A stretch of 64,000 nucleotides of DNA from Comamonadaceae bacterium OS-4 (GTDB lineage Bacteria; Pseudomonadota; Gammaproteobacteria; Burkholderiales; Burkholderiaceae_C): the NCBI GenBank assembly GCA_027924025.1, contig AP026970.1, positions 558,001 through 622,000 of the forward strand. The letters run 5' to 3'. Positions within the stretch are counted from its first letter, which is position 1. Every line of letters begins with the position of its first letter. Positions 7,217 through 16,791 of the stretch are shown here, in pieces. Below the pieces are notes generated by a model. The model ran no database searches and was not told the DNA's origin. It saw nothing but the letters and a program-made list of their open reading frames with translations. The translations under genes and the position numbers were made by a program.

Positions 7217-9205
7217 TTAACGGCCCAGGCCCTGGATCAGGGTGTCGAAAATGTTTTGTGCGATCTGGATCATCTTGGCAGAGGCCTGGTAGGCCTGCTG
7301 GTACTGGATGAGTTTGGCGGCCTCTTCGTCAAGGTTGACGCCGGAGACCGCGCTGCGGTCCTGCTCCAGATTGGCGGCGATCGTGCTCGATACCGTGGCC
7401 GAGTAGCCGGCACTCTGGGTGCGAATGCCGATCTGCGAGATCGCGCTGGCATAGCCGTCGGTCATGACCGAGCCATCGAACATGGCCTTGTCGCGCAGGT
7501 TCATCATGGCGGTGGCGTTGCCGCCGTTGAGCTTGAGGTCGAGCTTGAAGGCCGGGTCCTTGATGTCCACCACTTTGAAGGTGTCCCCGTTCTTGGGGGT
7601 GCCGGTGAGCTTAAGGCTCCATGCCGAAGAAGTGATCGCGGTGCTGGGATCAAAGGCGAAAGACGTGGGTGGCACACCCGCGTCGTCAGAGCGGGTGTAG
7701 GTGACCGCATTGGTGGCCGCATTGACGGCAAATGTGAGGGTGACCGGTGCTTGCGGTGTCGCGGTTTGGACGTTGCTTAACGCGGTGAGCGACACCTGCT
7801 GCAAGCTGCCTTTGTTGGTGGTACCCATGGCCCCGGCAATCGGGCTGGCGACCGCCAGTTGGCGGGGGGTAGAAAACACCCGCTCGACATTGCTTGCGGC
7901 GGTGGTGAAGGGTTGAATCAAAAAGCGGTCGCCTGCGGCCGGCACTTGGGCGGGTGGGCCTGCGGTGGCACTGGGCATTCCGAAGGTGATGCCGTCTACC
8001 GTGGCCAGCGTGGTGTCGGGCAGCGTCTGGTTGAAGTTGGTGACTTTGCCGTCGGAGAGCCGGATGATGCTGCCGCTCGTGGCCGAGTTGAAGTTGATGG
8101 TGTAGTCCGACGCGGCGAAACGGGTGGAGTCGCTGATGGCGATGGTGACTTCTACCAAGGGGTTGGAGTTGGGTGTTGCCGGTGCGGTGGGCGTGCGGAT
8201 GTTGTCCGGCGCCTTGAACCCGGCGGTGGAAAACAAGGGTCCGCCGGCATTGCCGTCGAGGTCCAGGCCGAGCGCATGTTGCGCATTCATTTGTGTGGTG
8301 ATGGCCAGCGTGAGCCGGCCCAGCAGGTTGCGGCCTTCTGCCAGATCAGTGTTCTGGAAGCGCAGCAAGCCCGACACTTCGCCGCCGCCCAAGGCGTTTT
8401 CGTCCAGCAGAACCTGCTGCCCGTCCCGGGTGATGGAGAGTTTGGTTTTGAGCGGGTCGCCAAAGTCATCACTCACCACCGAGACCGGGGACACATTGGT
8501 GCCCAATACCAGCGGCTGGCTGCCGGCCAGGAAGATGCCGACCGTGCCGTCGTCTGCGGGGATGGAGGTGGTTTGTACAAATTGGTTGAGCTCGCGCACC
8601 AATTGGTCGCGGCGGTCGAGCAGGTCGTTAGGCGGCTGCCCTTTGCCTTGTGCGCGGGCAATTTCCTGGTTCACATCGGCAATGTTGCGGGCCAGTGTGT
8701 TGATGTTGTTGACCTTTTGGCTGATCTCTTGCGCCACACCGGCTTGCAAGTCCTGGATGGCTTGCGACGCTGCGCGGAAGCGGCCTGCTGTTTCGTCCAC
8801 ACGGGTGAGTGCCACGGTGCGGGCGGTGAGGTCGGTCGGGGCGCTGGCGACGTCAGAGAACGCGTTCATCATGTCGCTGACTGCAGCGCCCAAGCCGGTG
8901 CTGCCGCCAGAGAAGATGTCCTGGAGCTGGTTGAGCTTGTTGGAGCGGGCCACATCTGCGTTTTGGGTGGCACTGGCCAGGGTGGCTTGGCGGGTCAGGA
9001 AGGCGCTGAAGTTGCGTTGGATGGTTTGCACATCCACGCCTTTGCCGATGTAGCCACCGCCGGTGAACTGCCCCTCCACCGCGGTCAGCACCACGCTTTG
9101 GCGCGAGTAGCCGGGCGTGTTGACGTTGGCGATGTTGTTGCCGGCCGTCTGCAGGGCGATCTGGTTGGCCTGCAGGGCGCGGGTGCCGATATTGAGGACG
9201 CTCAT
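7217..9205 (-). CDS. flgK: Flagellar hook-associated protein FlgK
   Basis: A 662-residue HAP1. The N-terminus (GTRALQANQIALQTAGNNIA, then NVNTPGYSRQ) carries the rod/hook motif, and the C-terminus (VNLDEEAAKLIQYQQAYQAS) is the conserved terminal helix. The centre is expanded relative to the enteric protein of about 547 residues, with beta-rich variable domains. FlgK sits at the hook tip and with FlgL bridges to the filament. FlgN, encoded at 17990-18367, is its expected export chaperone. Confidence 0.95.
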   Translation of the reverse strand: MSVLNIGTRALQANQIALQTAGNNIANVNTPGYSRQSVVLTAVEGQFTGGGYIGKGVDVQTIQRNFSAFLTRQATLASATQNADVARSNKLNQLQDIFSGGSTGLGAAVSDMMNAFSDVASAPTDLTARTVALTRVDETAGRFRAASQAIQDLQAGVAQEISQKVNNINTLARNIADVNQEIARAQGKGQPPNDLLDRRDQLVRELNQFVQTTSIPADDGTVGIFLAGSQPLVLGTNVSPVSVVSDDFGDPLKTKLSITRDGQQVLLDENALGGGEVSGLLRFQNTDLAEGRNLLGRLTLAITTQMNAQHALGLDLDGNAGGPLFSTAGFKAPDNIRTPTAPATPNSNPLVEVTIAISDSTRFAASDYTINFNSATSGSIIRLSDGKVTNFNQTLPDTTLATVDGITFGMPSATAGPPAQVPAAGDRFLIQPFTTAASNVERVFSTPRQLAVASPIAGAMGTTNKGSLQQVSLTALSNVQTATPQAPVTLTFAVNAATNAVTYTRSDDAGVPPTSFAFDPSTAITSSAWSLKLTGTPKNGDTFKVVDIKDPAFKLDLKLNGGNATAMMNLRDKAMFDGSVMTDGYASAISQIGIRTQSAGYSATVSSTIAANLEQDRSAVSGVNLDEEAAKLIQYQQAYQASAKMIQIAQNIFDTLIQGLGR

Positions 9206-9223
9206 AGTCTGTCGCTGGCTCGG

Positions 9224-10183
9224 TTACACCTGCACTTGCGCGCGGCGCAGATGCAAGGTGGTGTTGATGGCGCGGCTCAGTTTGGCTGCGTACTCGGGGT
9301 CGGTGGCGTAGCCGGCTTTTTGCAGGCCGGTGGCAAAGGCAGTGACGGACTGGGTTTGCTCGCGGGCCTTGGCATAGCGCGGGCTGTCTGAGATCAAGCG
9401 GGCATAGTCTTTGAACGAGTCTTCAAAAGAGTCGTAGGCGCGGAATTTGGCGACCTTCTTCTGCGCGACGCCATTCACATACTCGGTGGTGGTGACTTCG
9501 GCGACTTTGCCGGTCCAGCTGGATCCGGCCTTTATGCCGAACAGGTTGAAGGAGTTGCTGCCATCTCTGTTCTTGATCTGGTGCTTGCCCCAACCGGTCT
9601 CGTGACCCGCCTGGCCGAGCATGAAGCTCGCAGGAATGCCGGTGGCTTTTTCGATCTTGTTGGCAGCCTCGGTGTGCTTGGACACGAAATCTGCCTGGGT
9701 GCTCGTGGGCGCCTTTTTGGGGGCGACCGGTGTCAATGCCATATCGGATGCGGTGAGTTTGCCGACGCTGCTTTTCGGGGTCAGCGTGTCAGGTGCCTTG
9801 ACGGGCTGCAGGCTGCTGCTGTTGGCCATGCCCATCGTGGAGCCGGGCATTTCCACCCCCATCTGGCGGCTGAGCTGCTGGGCAATCAGGTCGGACAGGC
9901 CGCCGGGCTGGCCGGACATGCTGACCGACATTTGTTGGTCGAACAGGTCGGTACCAAGGTCACTGCCAGCGTTGTCCAGCATGCCGGATTTCATGGTCGC
10001 TTCGCGCATGCTTTTGAGGAGCTCGCGCATGAACAGCGACTCGAACTGTTTGGCGGTTTCGCGGATAGTGTCCGGCGTGGCTTTGTCGGCACCGGCTTTG
10101 AGGGCGCTTAAGGAGCGGGCATCCGCGACAAGGTCTTGGGTGTTGGTTATCGGCGTGGCGCCGAGGGCAGAACCGTAGCTCAT
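9224..10183 (-). CDS. flgJ: FlgJ rod-capping protein with muramidase domain
   Basis: A 319-residue dual-domain FlgJ. The N-terminal part (about 45-120, KQFESLFMRELLKSMREA) is the rod-scaffold domain. The C-terminal part (about 165-315) is a GH73-type glucosaminidase/muramidase that opens peptidoglycan for the rod, with the catalytic glutamate in GQAGHETGWG and the SFNLFGIKAG block. A Thr/Ser/Pro-rich linker separates them. The fused enzymatic domain is typical of beta- and gammaproteobacteria. The start lies one base after the flgI stop. Confidence 0.95.
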   Translation of the reverse strand: MSYGSALGATPITNTQDLVADARSLSALKAGADKATPDTIRETAKQFESLFMRELLKSMREATMKSGMLDNAGSDLGTDLFDQQMSVSMSGQPGGLSDLIAQQLSRQMGVEMPGSTMGMANSSSLQPVKAPDTLTPKSSVGKLTASDMALTPVAPKKAPTSTQADFVSKHTEAANKIEKATGIPASFMLGQAGHETGWGKHQIKNRDGSNSFNLFGIKAGSSWTGKVAEVTTTEYVNGVAQKKVAKFRAYDSFEDSFKDYARLISDSPRYAKAREQTQSVTAFATGLQKAGYATDPEYAAKLSRAINTTLHLRRAQVQV

Positions 10184-10184
10184 G

Positions 10185-11330
10185 TCAAATCACCTCCAAC
10201 TCCGCGTTCAAGGCACCGGCCGATTTGATGGCTTGCAAAATGGCCAACAAGTCTTGGGGGGTCGCACCCAGCGAATTCAGGGCCTTGACCACATCAGTGA
10301 GCTGGGCTGCTTGGGGCAGCTGGATGAGTTTGCCGGCGTCTTGCTTGATCTCGATGTTGGCCTTTTCACCCACCACAGTCTGTCCGCCGGAGAGCGGGTT
10401 GGGCTGGCTGATGACAGGGCTGGACGAGACGCTGACCGACAAGTTGCCGTGGGCGATTGCACAGGCACCCAGGGTGACCGCCTGGTTCATGACGATGGAG
10501 CCGGTGCGCGAGTTGATGATGATTTTGGCGGCTGCGACCGAGTTGTCGACCGGCAGCTCTTCCATATCGGCAATGAAGCTGACGCGGTCGTTGGGGTTGG
10601 TGGGGGCTTTGACCTGCACGGTCCGCCCGTCCAGGGCTTGTGCCACGCCGGGGCCGAAACGGGTGTTGACGGCCTGGGCTACTTTGCGCGCGGTCTGGAA
10701 GTCCGACGCGCTCAGGCTGAGGTTGATGGTGGGGCCGTCTTGCAAGCTGGTGGGAACGGCGCGTTCGACTTGCGCACCATCCGGAATACGCCCGGCACTC
10801 AGGTGGTTGACCTGCACTTTGCTGCCACCTGCGGAGGCGCCGGCGCCGGCCACGATCAAATTGCCCTGCGCCATGGCATAGACCTCACCATCGGCACCTT
10901 TGAGGGGGGTGGCAATCAAGGTGCCGCCTTTGAGGGACTTGGCGTTGCCCAGGGAGGAGACATTGATGTCGAGCATTTGCCCCGGCCGGGCAAAAGCGGG
11001 CAGCTGCGCAGTGACCAGCACGGCCGCCACGTTTTTCATTTGCAGCTGGCTCTGGGAGGCGGGTGTCAGGGTGAGCCCGAGCTGCTCCATGTAGTTTTTG
11101 AGGCCTTGCGTGGTGTAGGGCATCTGGGTGGTTTGGTCACCGGTGCCATCGAGGCCGATGACGAGGCCAAAACCCGTCAACTGGTTGCTGCGCACGCCTT
11201 CGATGGCGGCGACTTCCTTGATGCGTTTGGCGCCATGGGCTGCAGGGGCTGCGGCCATGGCAATTGCCACCAACAAGCCGCCCCAGCGCTGTGAGCGGAA
11301 GGTGTTCGCTAAGTGGTTCCAGTGTGTCAT
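10185..11330 (-). CDS. flgI: Flagellar P-ring protein FlgI
   Basis: A 381-residue periplasmic P-ring subunit with a Sec signal peptide (hydrophobic core GGLLVAIAMAAAPAAHG). The mature protein opens with the family signature KRIKEVAAIEGVRSNQL and GFGLVIGLDGTGDQT and ends in the conserved TPQDLLAILQAIKSAGAL. Its ATG directly abuts a 52-nt structured element (11331-11382), and there is no good Shine-Dalgarno sequence, so initiation may depend on that structure or on upstream translation. The length is normal. Confidence 0.95.
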   Translation of the reverse strand: MTHWNHLANTFRSQRWGGLLVAIAMAAAPAAHGAKRIKEVAAIEGVRSNQLTGFGLVIGLDGTGDQTTQMPYTTQGLKNYMEQLGLTLTPASQSQLQMKNVAAVLVTAQLPAFARPGQMLDINVSSLGNAKSLKGGTLIATPLKGADGEVYAMAQGNLIVAGAGASAGGSKVQVNHLSAGRIPDGAQVERAVPTSLQDGPTINLSLSASDFQTARKVAQAVNTRFGPGVAQALDGRTVQVKAPTNPNDRVSFIADMEELPVDNSVAAAKIIINSRTGSIVMNQAVTLGACAIAHGNLSVSVSSSPVISQPNPLSGGQTVVGEKANIEIKQDAGKLIQLPQAAQLTDVVKALNSLGATPQDLLAILQAIKSAGALNAELEVI

Positions 11331-11382
11331 GTGCCGAGTCGGTTAACGGGGCGATCCGACTGGATCTGTTACCCCTCGGCAC
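11331..11382 (-). promoter_or_regulatory. Structured flgH-flgI intergenic element
   Basis: On the reverse strand this 52-nt segment has an 8-bp outer stem (GTGCCGAG with CTCGGCAC), an inner GATCC-AGTC-GGATC hairpin, and complementary GGG and CCC runs between. The 3' arm ends at the flgI ATG. No T-tract follows, and flgI comes immediately, so this is not a simple terminator. It may control translation or mRNA processing of flgI. Confidence 0.5.
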
Positions 11383-11396
11383 TATTCTGGATTTCT

Positions 11397-12086
11397 TTAG
11401 AAGGGCTGAAAACTCAAAAAGAACCGTGATAACCAGCCAACTGTTTGCGCTTCGCCCTGGGCACCGCGCCCGCGCGACTCCACGCGGACATTGGCCACCT
11501 GGGTGGAACTGATGACGCTGCCGGGTTGCAGCATCCGCGGGTCGATGGTGCCTGAGAAGCGGAGCACGTCCACATTCTGGTTGACGCCGATCTGTTTTTC
11601 ACCGGTCACGATCAGGTGCCCGTTTGGCAGGGTTTCAATGACGGTGGCGGTGATCGCTCCGGCAAAAGTGTTGGCGCTCTCGGTGCCGCCCTTGCCGGAG
11701 AAGTTGTTGTTGGTCGCAGCACCAATGTTCAGCTTGCCCAGGCCCGCCAGCGTTTGATCCGGCAGGGCGGTAATGGCGGAGTCGATAGAGGTGTTGCGGT
11801 TGACCGTGGAGGTGGACTTTTGGCTGGCAGTGACGTTTTCGACGATTTGGATCGTGACGTTGTCACCCACCAGCCGTGCGCGCCGGTCTTCAAAGGCAGG
11901 GCGGTAGGCAGCGGTTTGGTAGATGCTGCCGTTGGCCGGCTTGGACGCTACCGACACAATGGGCGCCGCAGGAACGCGCGGCTCCACAAAGTCGACCGCG
12001 ACTTTTTGCGGCAATTGCTGGCAACCGGCAGCCAGCAAGCCGATGGCCACTGCGGCTGCGATGCGGTGGAGGCGTCGGTGTGTCAT
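11397..12086 (-). CDS. flgH: Flagellar L-ring lipoprotein FlgH
   Basis: A 229-residue outer-membrane lipoprotein. The signal peptide ends in lipobox LLAAGC, so the mature protein begins at about Cys22. Conserved family blocks are visible: DNVTIQIVENVTASQKS, NGHLIVTGEKQIGVN and LRFSGTIDP, and the C-terminus is the usual aromatic-rich WLSRFFLSFQPF. It forms the L ring around the distal rod. It lies nine bases after flgG. Confidence 0.95.
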   Translation of the reverse strand: MTHRRLHRIAAAVAIGLLAAGCQQLPQKVAVDFVEPRVPAAPIVSVASKPANGSIYQTAAYRPAFEDRRARLVGDNVTIQIVENVTASQKSTSTVNRNTSIDSAITALPDQTLAGLGKLNIGAATNNNFSGKGGTESANTFAGAITATVIETLPNGHLIVTGEKQIGVNQNVDVLRFSGTIDPRMLQPGSVISSTQVANVRVESRGRGAQGEAQTVGWLSRFFLSFQPF

Positions 12087-12095
12087 GGTGGGTCC

Positions 12096-12878
12096 TTACA
12101 GCTGGCCGAGCTTTTGCAGCATCTGGTCAGAGGTTTGAATGGCCTTGGAGTTCATTTCATAGGCCCGCTGGGTCTGGATCATGGTGACCAGCTCCTGGAC
12201 CACGTTGACGTTGGAGGTTTCGACAAATCCTTGGGCCAAAGTGCCCAGGCCGTTGGCGCCTGCGGTGCCGGCGTTGGGCTGGCCCGATGCTGCGCTTTCG
12301 GCGTAAATGTTTTGCCCTTTGGGCTCCAGGCCTGCCGGGTTGATGAAGCTGGCCAGGGTGATGGTGCCAATCGGTTGGGGAGCCACGGTGCCGGGGATGG
12401 TGGCGGTCACGTTTCCGTCTTGTGCAATCGCGAGGCTGGTGGCGTTGGCGGGAACGGTGATGCCATTCAAGATCGGTAATCCGTTGGAGGTGACCATGCG
12501 ACCGGTGTTGTCGACCTGGAAGGCACCATCCCGGGTGTAGCCGGTGGTGCCGTCGGGCATGGTGACTTGAAAGAAGCCGTTGCCTTGGATCGCCACATCC
12601 AGATTGTTGCTGGACTGTTGCAGGTTGCCTTGCGCAAACGAGCGGCTGGTCGCCACGGTGCGCACACCCAGGCCGAGCTGCAAGCCGGTGGGCAGGGTGG
12701 ACTGCTCAGAGGTGTTGGAGCCGACCTGGCGCAGGTTTTGGTACATCAAGTCTTCAAAGACCGCATGCGATTTTTTGAAGCCATTGGTAGACACGTTGGC
12801 CAAGTTGTTGGAGATCACGTCCAACTGCATTTGCTGGGCTTCCATGCCCGTTTTGGAGATCCAGAGCGAGTTGATCAT
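12096..12878 (-). CDS. flgG: Flagellar distal rod protein FlgG
   Basis: A 260-residue protein, the typical FlgG size. The N-terminus ([20 protein letters not shown], then [12 protein letters not shown]) and C-terminus ([20 protein letters not shown]) carry the axial-protein helices. It contains the FlgG-specific segment after [20 protein letters not shown]. It makes the distal rod inside the P and L rings and is exported by the flagellar apparatus. It is separated from flgF by five bases. Confidence 0.96.
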   Translation of the reverse strand: MINSLWISKTGMEAQQMQLDVISNNLANVSTNGFKKSHAVFEDLMYQNLRQVGSNTSEQSTLPTGLQLGLGVRTVATSRSFAQGNLQQSSNNLDVAIQGNGFFQVTMPDGTTGYTRDGAFQVDNTGRMVTSNGLPILNGITVPANATSLAIAQDGNVTATIPGTVAPQPIGTITLASFINPAGLEPKGQNIYAESAASGQPNAGTAGANGLGTLAQGFVETSNVNVVQELVTMIQTQRAYEMNSKAIQTSDQMLQKLGQL

Positions 12879-12883
12879 GGTGT

Positions 12884-13624
12884 TTATCCTTGCATGTTCA
12901 AGAGTTGCCCTGCAGAACGGTCATTCGACTCGGCCGTTTGCATGAGGCGGGTTTGGGCTTCGAACTGGCGCGCGGTTTGGATCATGCCGACCATGGCTTC
13001 GATCGCATTGACATTGGAGCCTTCGAGCATGCCCGCCTGCACGCGCGCGGTGTCTTCGTTGTTCAGCGGATCGCCGGACAGGGCGCGGAACAAGCCATCG
13101 CCGCTGCGCACGAGCGGGTCTTCCGGGGTGGGAACCACCAGTTTGAGTTTGCCAATCGCGTTGGCCGGCTGGTTGCCGACTTTGGCGCTGACGGTGCCGT
13201 CCGGTTGAATGGTGAGTTCCGCCCCGGCGGGCGATGTGATGGGGGAGCCGTCGCTGGACAGGACTTGCAGCCCGTTGCCGGTGGTCAGTGTGCCGTCTGT
13301 GGCGACTTCCACATGCCCATTGCGGGTGTAGGCCTCGGTGCCGTCCAGGCCTTGCACCGCGAACCAGGCACCGTCTTTGGCCATGACATCGAGGCTGCGG
13401 TCGGTGCGCATCGCGGGGCCGGGGGTGTCGAGGTGTCCGGCCGTTGCTTCGAGGGCAAAAACCCGGGTGGTTGCGCCTTCGCCGCGCAGGGGCACCGCGC
13501 GGTAGGTTGCCAGCTGGGCGCGAAAGCCATTGGTGGAGACGTTGGCGAGGTTGTTGGCAATGACCGACTGCCGGCTCGCCGCCGCATTGGCGCCGGTCAT
13601 GGCGGTGTATATCAGGCGGTCCAT
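12884..13624 (-). CDS. flgF: Flagellar proximal rod protein FlgF
   Basis: A 246-residue rod protein beginning [20 protein letters not shown], with [20 protein letters not shown] and the C-terminal axial helix ([20 protein letters not shown]). Length and motifs match FlgF. It forms part of the proximal rod between FlgB/C and FlgG. Co-transcribed with its neighbours. Confidence 0.95.
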   Translation of the reverse strand: MDRLIYTAMTGANAAASRQSVIANNLANVSTNGFRAQLATYRAVPLRGEGATTRVFALEATAGHLDTPGPAMRTDRSLDVMAKDGAWFAVQGLDGTEAYTRNGHVEVATDGTLTTGNGLQVLSSDGSPITSPAGAELTIQPDGTVSAKVGNQPANAIGKLKLVVPTPEDPLVRSGDGLFRALSGDPLNNEDTARVQAGMLEGSNVNAIEAMVGMIQTARQFEAQTRLMQTAESNDRSAGQLLNMQG

Positions 13625-13646
13625 AGTGCTTCAGTCCTGTTGTGGG

Positions 13647-15050
13647 TTAGCGCAAATTGACCAAGGTCGACAGGATCTGGTCCTGGGTCTTGATGGTTTG
13701 TGCATTGGCTTGGTAGTTGCGCTGGGCCGTCATCATGTTGACGAGCTCACCCGTGAGGTCGACGTTGGAGTCTTCGAGGGAGCCTGAGCGCAGGCCCCCA
13801 AATTTGCCCAGACCCGGGTTGCCAAGCACCGGCTGCCCGGACGCAAACGATTCGGTCCAGTTCCCCCCGCTGACCGGCGTCAAACCTTGCACGTTGCGGA
13901 AGTCGGCCAGAAGCAGTTGTCCGCGGGACTGGGTCTCACCATTTGAGTAGCGGGTGGTAATCACGCCACTCGGGTCAATCGAGATACCGGTCAGGTCGCC
14001 TGCGGTGTAGCCGTCCTGGGTCAGGTTCGAGACGGCAAAGGTGGTGCCGTACTGCGTTGTTTTTGTCAGATCCAGGGTGGTGGTGAAGGGGCCGATGGCC
14101 GTGTTGGGAGAGGTCAAGGTCAGGGTTTGCGCGGCCAGCGGCGACGTCAATTTGCCATTCACGTCGTAGTTCAACTGGAATAGCGCCCCGGTCGCCACCG
14201 TGGTGAGGGCGGGCGCGGTGAATGCGCCGGTACCTGCAGCTGCGAATGTGGGCTTGAGGTCTGTCGGCGGCGGGGTGGTGGTGTTGTACGCCACATTGGC
14301 CTTGTGTGTGGCATAGACCGCAGCATTGGTGTTGAGCGCAGTAGTGCCTGCCGCTACGGTGCCGGCGTCATAGACGTCCCAGGTGTCCGTCGTAACCGCC
14401 GGGTTCGCCGTGGTGTCCGGGCCGCGCTTGACAAAGTACAGGCTCACTGGGACCTCGTTACCTTGCGAGTCAAATGCGGTGAGTGTGGTCCCGTAGGTGG
14501 AAATCGGTGTTGGCGGTGTTGTTTGGATGGCAGGCTTGGTCCGGGCATCCAGGTTGAACTCTGCCGTGATCGCAGTGGTTTTTTGGGCGGGAATAGGGGC
14601 GCTGGTCGGTATCACCATGGGCTGGGGCGTGATGCTGGTCCGGTTCCCCAACAAGTCGGTGGGGAAGCCCATCACATTGGCGCCACTGTTGGTGACCAGG
14701 TTGCCGTCCGAGTCCAGCTTGAACTGGCCGTCACGGGTGTAGGCGGTCGAGCCGTCAGGCTGGGTGATTTGAAAGAAGCCACCGCCGTTGACTGCGACGT
14801 CGAGGTTGTTTCCGGTGATGCTGATGTTGCCCTGGGTGAATTGCTGCGCAATCGTGCCCACGGCCACCCCAATACCCGGTGTGTTGCCGGTGCTTCCGCC
14901 CGCAGCGCCCAACTGGCCTGCGACCAGTGCGGAAAACTCAGTGCGGGAGTATTTCATTCCCACGGTGTTGGCGTTGGCGATGTTGTTGCCGATCACGTCC
15001 AGGCTTTTGCTGGCGCCGTTGAGGCCGGAGAGTCCTGTTTGAAAGCTCAT
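13647..15050 (-). CDS. flgE: Flagellar hook protein FlgE
   Basis: A 467-residue hook subunit. Terminal axial helices are clear (MSFQTGLSGLNGASKSLDVI; NVDLTGELVNMMTAQRNYQA), as is the FlgE phrase ANTVGMKYSRTEFSAL. The central part (about residues 150-370) is Thr/Ala/Pro-rich and makes the surface domains. It is somewhat longer than the enteric form of about 402 residues, mainly in that region. It assembles under the FlgD cap encoded just upstream. Confidence 0.95.
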   Translation of the reverse strand: MSFQTGLSGLNGASKSLDVIGNNIANANTVGMKYSRTEFSALVAGQLGAAGGSTGNTPGIGVAVGTIAQQFTQGNISITGNNLDVAVNGGGFFQITQPDGSTAYTRDGQFKLDSDGNLVTNSGANVMGFPTDLLGNRTSITPQPMVIPTSAPIPAQKTTAITAEFNLDARTKPAIQTTPPTPISTYGTTLTAFDSQGNEVPVSLYFVKRGPDTTANPAVTTDTWDVYDAGTVAAGTTALNTNAAVYATHKANVAYNTTTPPPTDLKPTFAAAGTGAFTAPALTTVATGALFQLNYDVNGKLTSPLAAQTLTLTSPNTAIGPFTTTLDLTKTTQYGTTFAVSNLTQDGYTAGDLTGISIDPSGVITTRYSNGETQSRGQLLLADFRNVQGLTPVSGGNWTESFASGQPVLGNPGLGKFGGLRSGSLEDSNVDLTGELVNMMTAQRNYQANAQTIKTQDQILSTLVNLR

Positions 15051-15077
15051 GGTGGTTACCTCTTGGGAAATGGGGTG

Positions 15078-15725
15078 TTAGAGAATGGATTTGATGGCGC
15101 TGTAGGCGACTGCCGTGCGACCTTTGAGCTGGAGCGACATGGCTCCGTTTTCTGTGCCGACGGCCGTTACGGTGTCGCGGGCCAGATCGGTGCTTTTCAC
15201 CGTGCTTCCGCCTTGGGTCGCGTTCACCTTGAAGTTGACACTGCTCAGGCCGCTGTATTTGGAGGCATCCCACTGGAAGCTGCTCTGCCCGGCCGGCAAT
15301 GCGCCGAGGTTGATGGTTTCCAGCAACTGGCCGCCAGCGGTCTTGATATCGATCGTGACTTTGTCTGCCTTGCTGGCCAGATTGATGGCGCCCTTGGCCG
15401 TGCCGCCATCGATCGACAGGGTGTTGGACTCCACCAGTACCCCGTGCCCCACCATGCTGGCACCTTGCAAGACTTGCATGGAGGTGAACTGGGCTGCCAT
15501 GCTTTGCATGGTGGCGTTGAGCTCCTGGATGCCGGAGACCGTGTTGATCTGTGCGATCTGGCTGGTCATCTGGGCGTTGTCCATCGGATTCATCGGATCC
15601 TGGTTGTTGAGTTGTGCAACCAACAATTTCATGAATCGGTCCGATTGCTCCTGGGCGCTCACGGTGCCACTGGATGTGGCGCTGGTGCCGGAGAGTGCGG
15701 TGCTGCTGGTGACTGCGGTGGCCAT
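15078..15725 (-). CDS. flgD: Flagellar hook-cap assembly protein FlgD
   Basis: A 215-residue hook scaffolding cap. The conserved N-terminal block (QEQSDRFMKLLVAQLNNQDP, then MNPMDNAQMTSQIAQINTV) defines FlgD. The rest is the Ig-like/TUDOR region (GSVTI-like strands such as ADKVTIDIKTAGGQLLETI). It is needed for FlgE polymerisation and then discarded. It lies between flgC and flgE. Confidence 0.95.
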   Translation of the reverse strand: MATAVTSSTALSGTSATSSGTVSAQEQSDRFMKLLVAQLNNQDPMNPMDNAQMTSQIAQINTVSGIQELNATMQSMAAQFTSMQVLQGASMVGHGVLVESNTLSIDGGTAKGAINLASKADKVTIDIKTAGGQLLETINLGALPAGQSSFQWDASKYSGLSSVNFKVNATQGGSTVKSTDLARDTVTAVGTENGAMSLQLKGRTAVAYSAIKSIL

Positions 15726-15742
15726 GGTGAGCGTCCTTGGAT

Positions 15743-16147
15743 TTATTGACCCATCTGCAGTGTTTTGAGCAGCAGACTCTTGGCCGTGTTCATGACTTCC
15801 ACGTTGTTCTGGTACGAGCGCGAAGCAGAAATCATGTTGACCATTTCTTCGACGGGATTCACGTTGGATTGGGTGACGTAGCCTTCTGCATCTGCCGAGG
15901 GGTGCATCGGGTTGTGCACTTTGCGCAGGGGCTCGTTGCTCTCTTTGATGGCGTTCACTTTCACGCCTGCCGAAGCCTCTGAGCCCATGGGCACGGTTTC
16001 AAACACCACTTGGCGGCTTTTGTACCCTTGGCCATCCGGGCCGGCCACGGCATCTGCATTGGCCAGGTTGCTGGCCACCACGTTGAGGCGCTGGGACTGT
16101 GCGCTGACGGCACTGCCGCTGACGTTGAAGATGGAAAACATGGACAT
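15743..16147 (-). CDS. flgC: Flagellar proximal rod protein FlgC
   Basis: A 134-residue rod protein of normal size. The motif ASNLANADAVAGPDGQGYKS and the C-terminal phrase SNVNPVEEMVNMISASRSYQ are characteristic of FlgC. It forms the proximal rod with FlgB and FlgF. It follows flgB by 28 bp. Confidence 0.96.
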   Translation of the reverse strand: MSMFSIFNVSGSAVSAQSQRLNVVASNLANADAVAGPDGQGYKSRQVVFETVPMGSEASAGVKVNAIKESNEPLRKVHNPMHPSADAEGYVTQSNVNPVEEMVNMISASRSYQNNVEVMNTAKSLLLKTLQMGQ

Positions 16148-16175
16148 GGGGGGTCTCCTCTGGCTATTTCAGGGC

Positions 16176-16616
16176 TTATTGGCCTTGAATAGCGCTCAAG
16201 ATGGTTCGGGAAGAGCCGTTAATAAAACGGAGCGTGGCTTCATAGCGGACGGAGTTGTCGACGAAGTTGGCGCGTTCACGGTCCATGTCTACGCTGTTGC
16301 CGTCCATGGCGGGCTGGGTCTGGAGCGTGTAAGCCAGCTTGCTGTTGTCGCCCAGCGTGGAGCTGTCAATGTTGCTGATCGGTATGTGGCGGGCATTGGT
16401 TGTGCCGTCACTGTTGGGGCCGCTGGAGGGAGTAGCCATGGGAAAAGCAGGGCCGGAAGTCGCTTCCGCCATGGCTTTTTTGAAGTCAAAGTCGCGGCCG
16501 GAATATCCGGGCGTGTCGGCGTTTGCGATGTTGCTGGCGATGACGCGTTGCCGTTCTGCGCGCAGCACCAACCCCTTTGATTGGAAATCTAAAGCATTGG
16601 TCAGTTTCGAAAACAT
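16176..16616 (-). CDS. flgB: Flagellar proximal rod protein FlgB
   Basis: A 146-residue rod protein with NIANADTPGYSGRDFDF and a C-terminal axial helix. A GTG at 16622 is in frame, but the ribosome-binding site TGAGGTG overlaps that codon and is correctly spaced for the ATG at 16616, so I chose the ATG (MFSKLTNAL). It is the first gene of flgBCDEFGHIJKL-HDOD, divergent from flgA across 175 bp. The promoter in that gap is probably FlhDC-dependent by analogy; I could not identify it. Confidence 0.95.
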   Translation of the reverse strand: MFSKLTNALDFQSKGLVLRAERQRVIASNIANADTPGYSGRDFDFKKAMAEATSGPAFPMATPSSGPNSDGTTNARHIPISNIDSSTLGDNSKLAYTLQTQPAMDGNSVDMDRERANFVDNSVRYEATLRFINGSSRTILSAIQGQ

Positions 16617-16791
16617 ATGCACCTCAACGGTTGATCGTCGGGTCCCGGCAAGCGGGTCCGCCGGTGACGTGGGGCAATTATGGGAAAAGCTTTAATTTTT
16701 GAGCGTTGGAATAAGGCGTTGAAAGCTGTGTATTTGCGGGCTTCTTTGTGGATGCTGCTTCCTATAGTTGAAGCAACTTCTGGAGCCCCTC

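Noticed and set aside
10147-10155. GCCGATAA-like sequence on the minus strand at the start of flgJ
   Set aside because: It is coding sequence without a matching -35; flgJ is internal to the operon.
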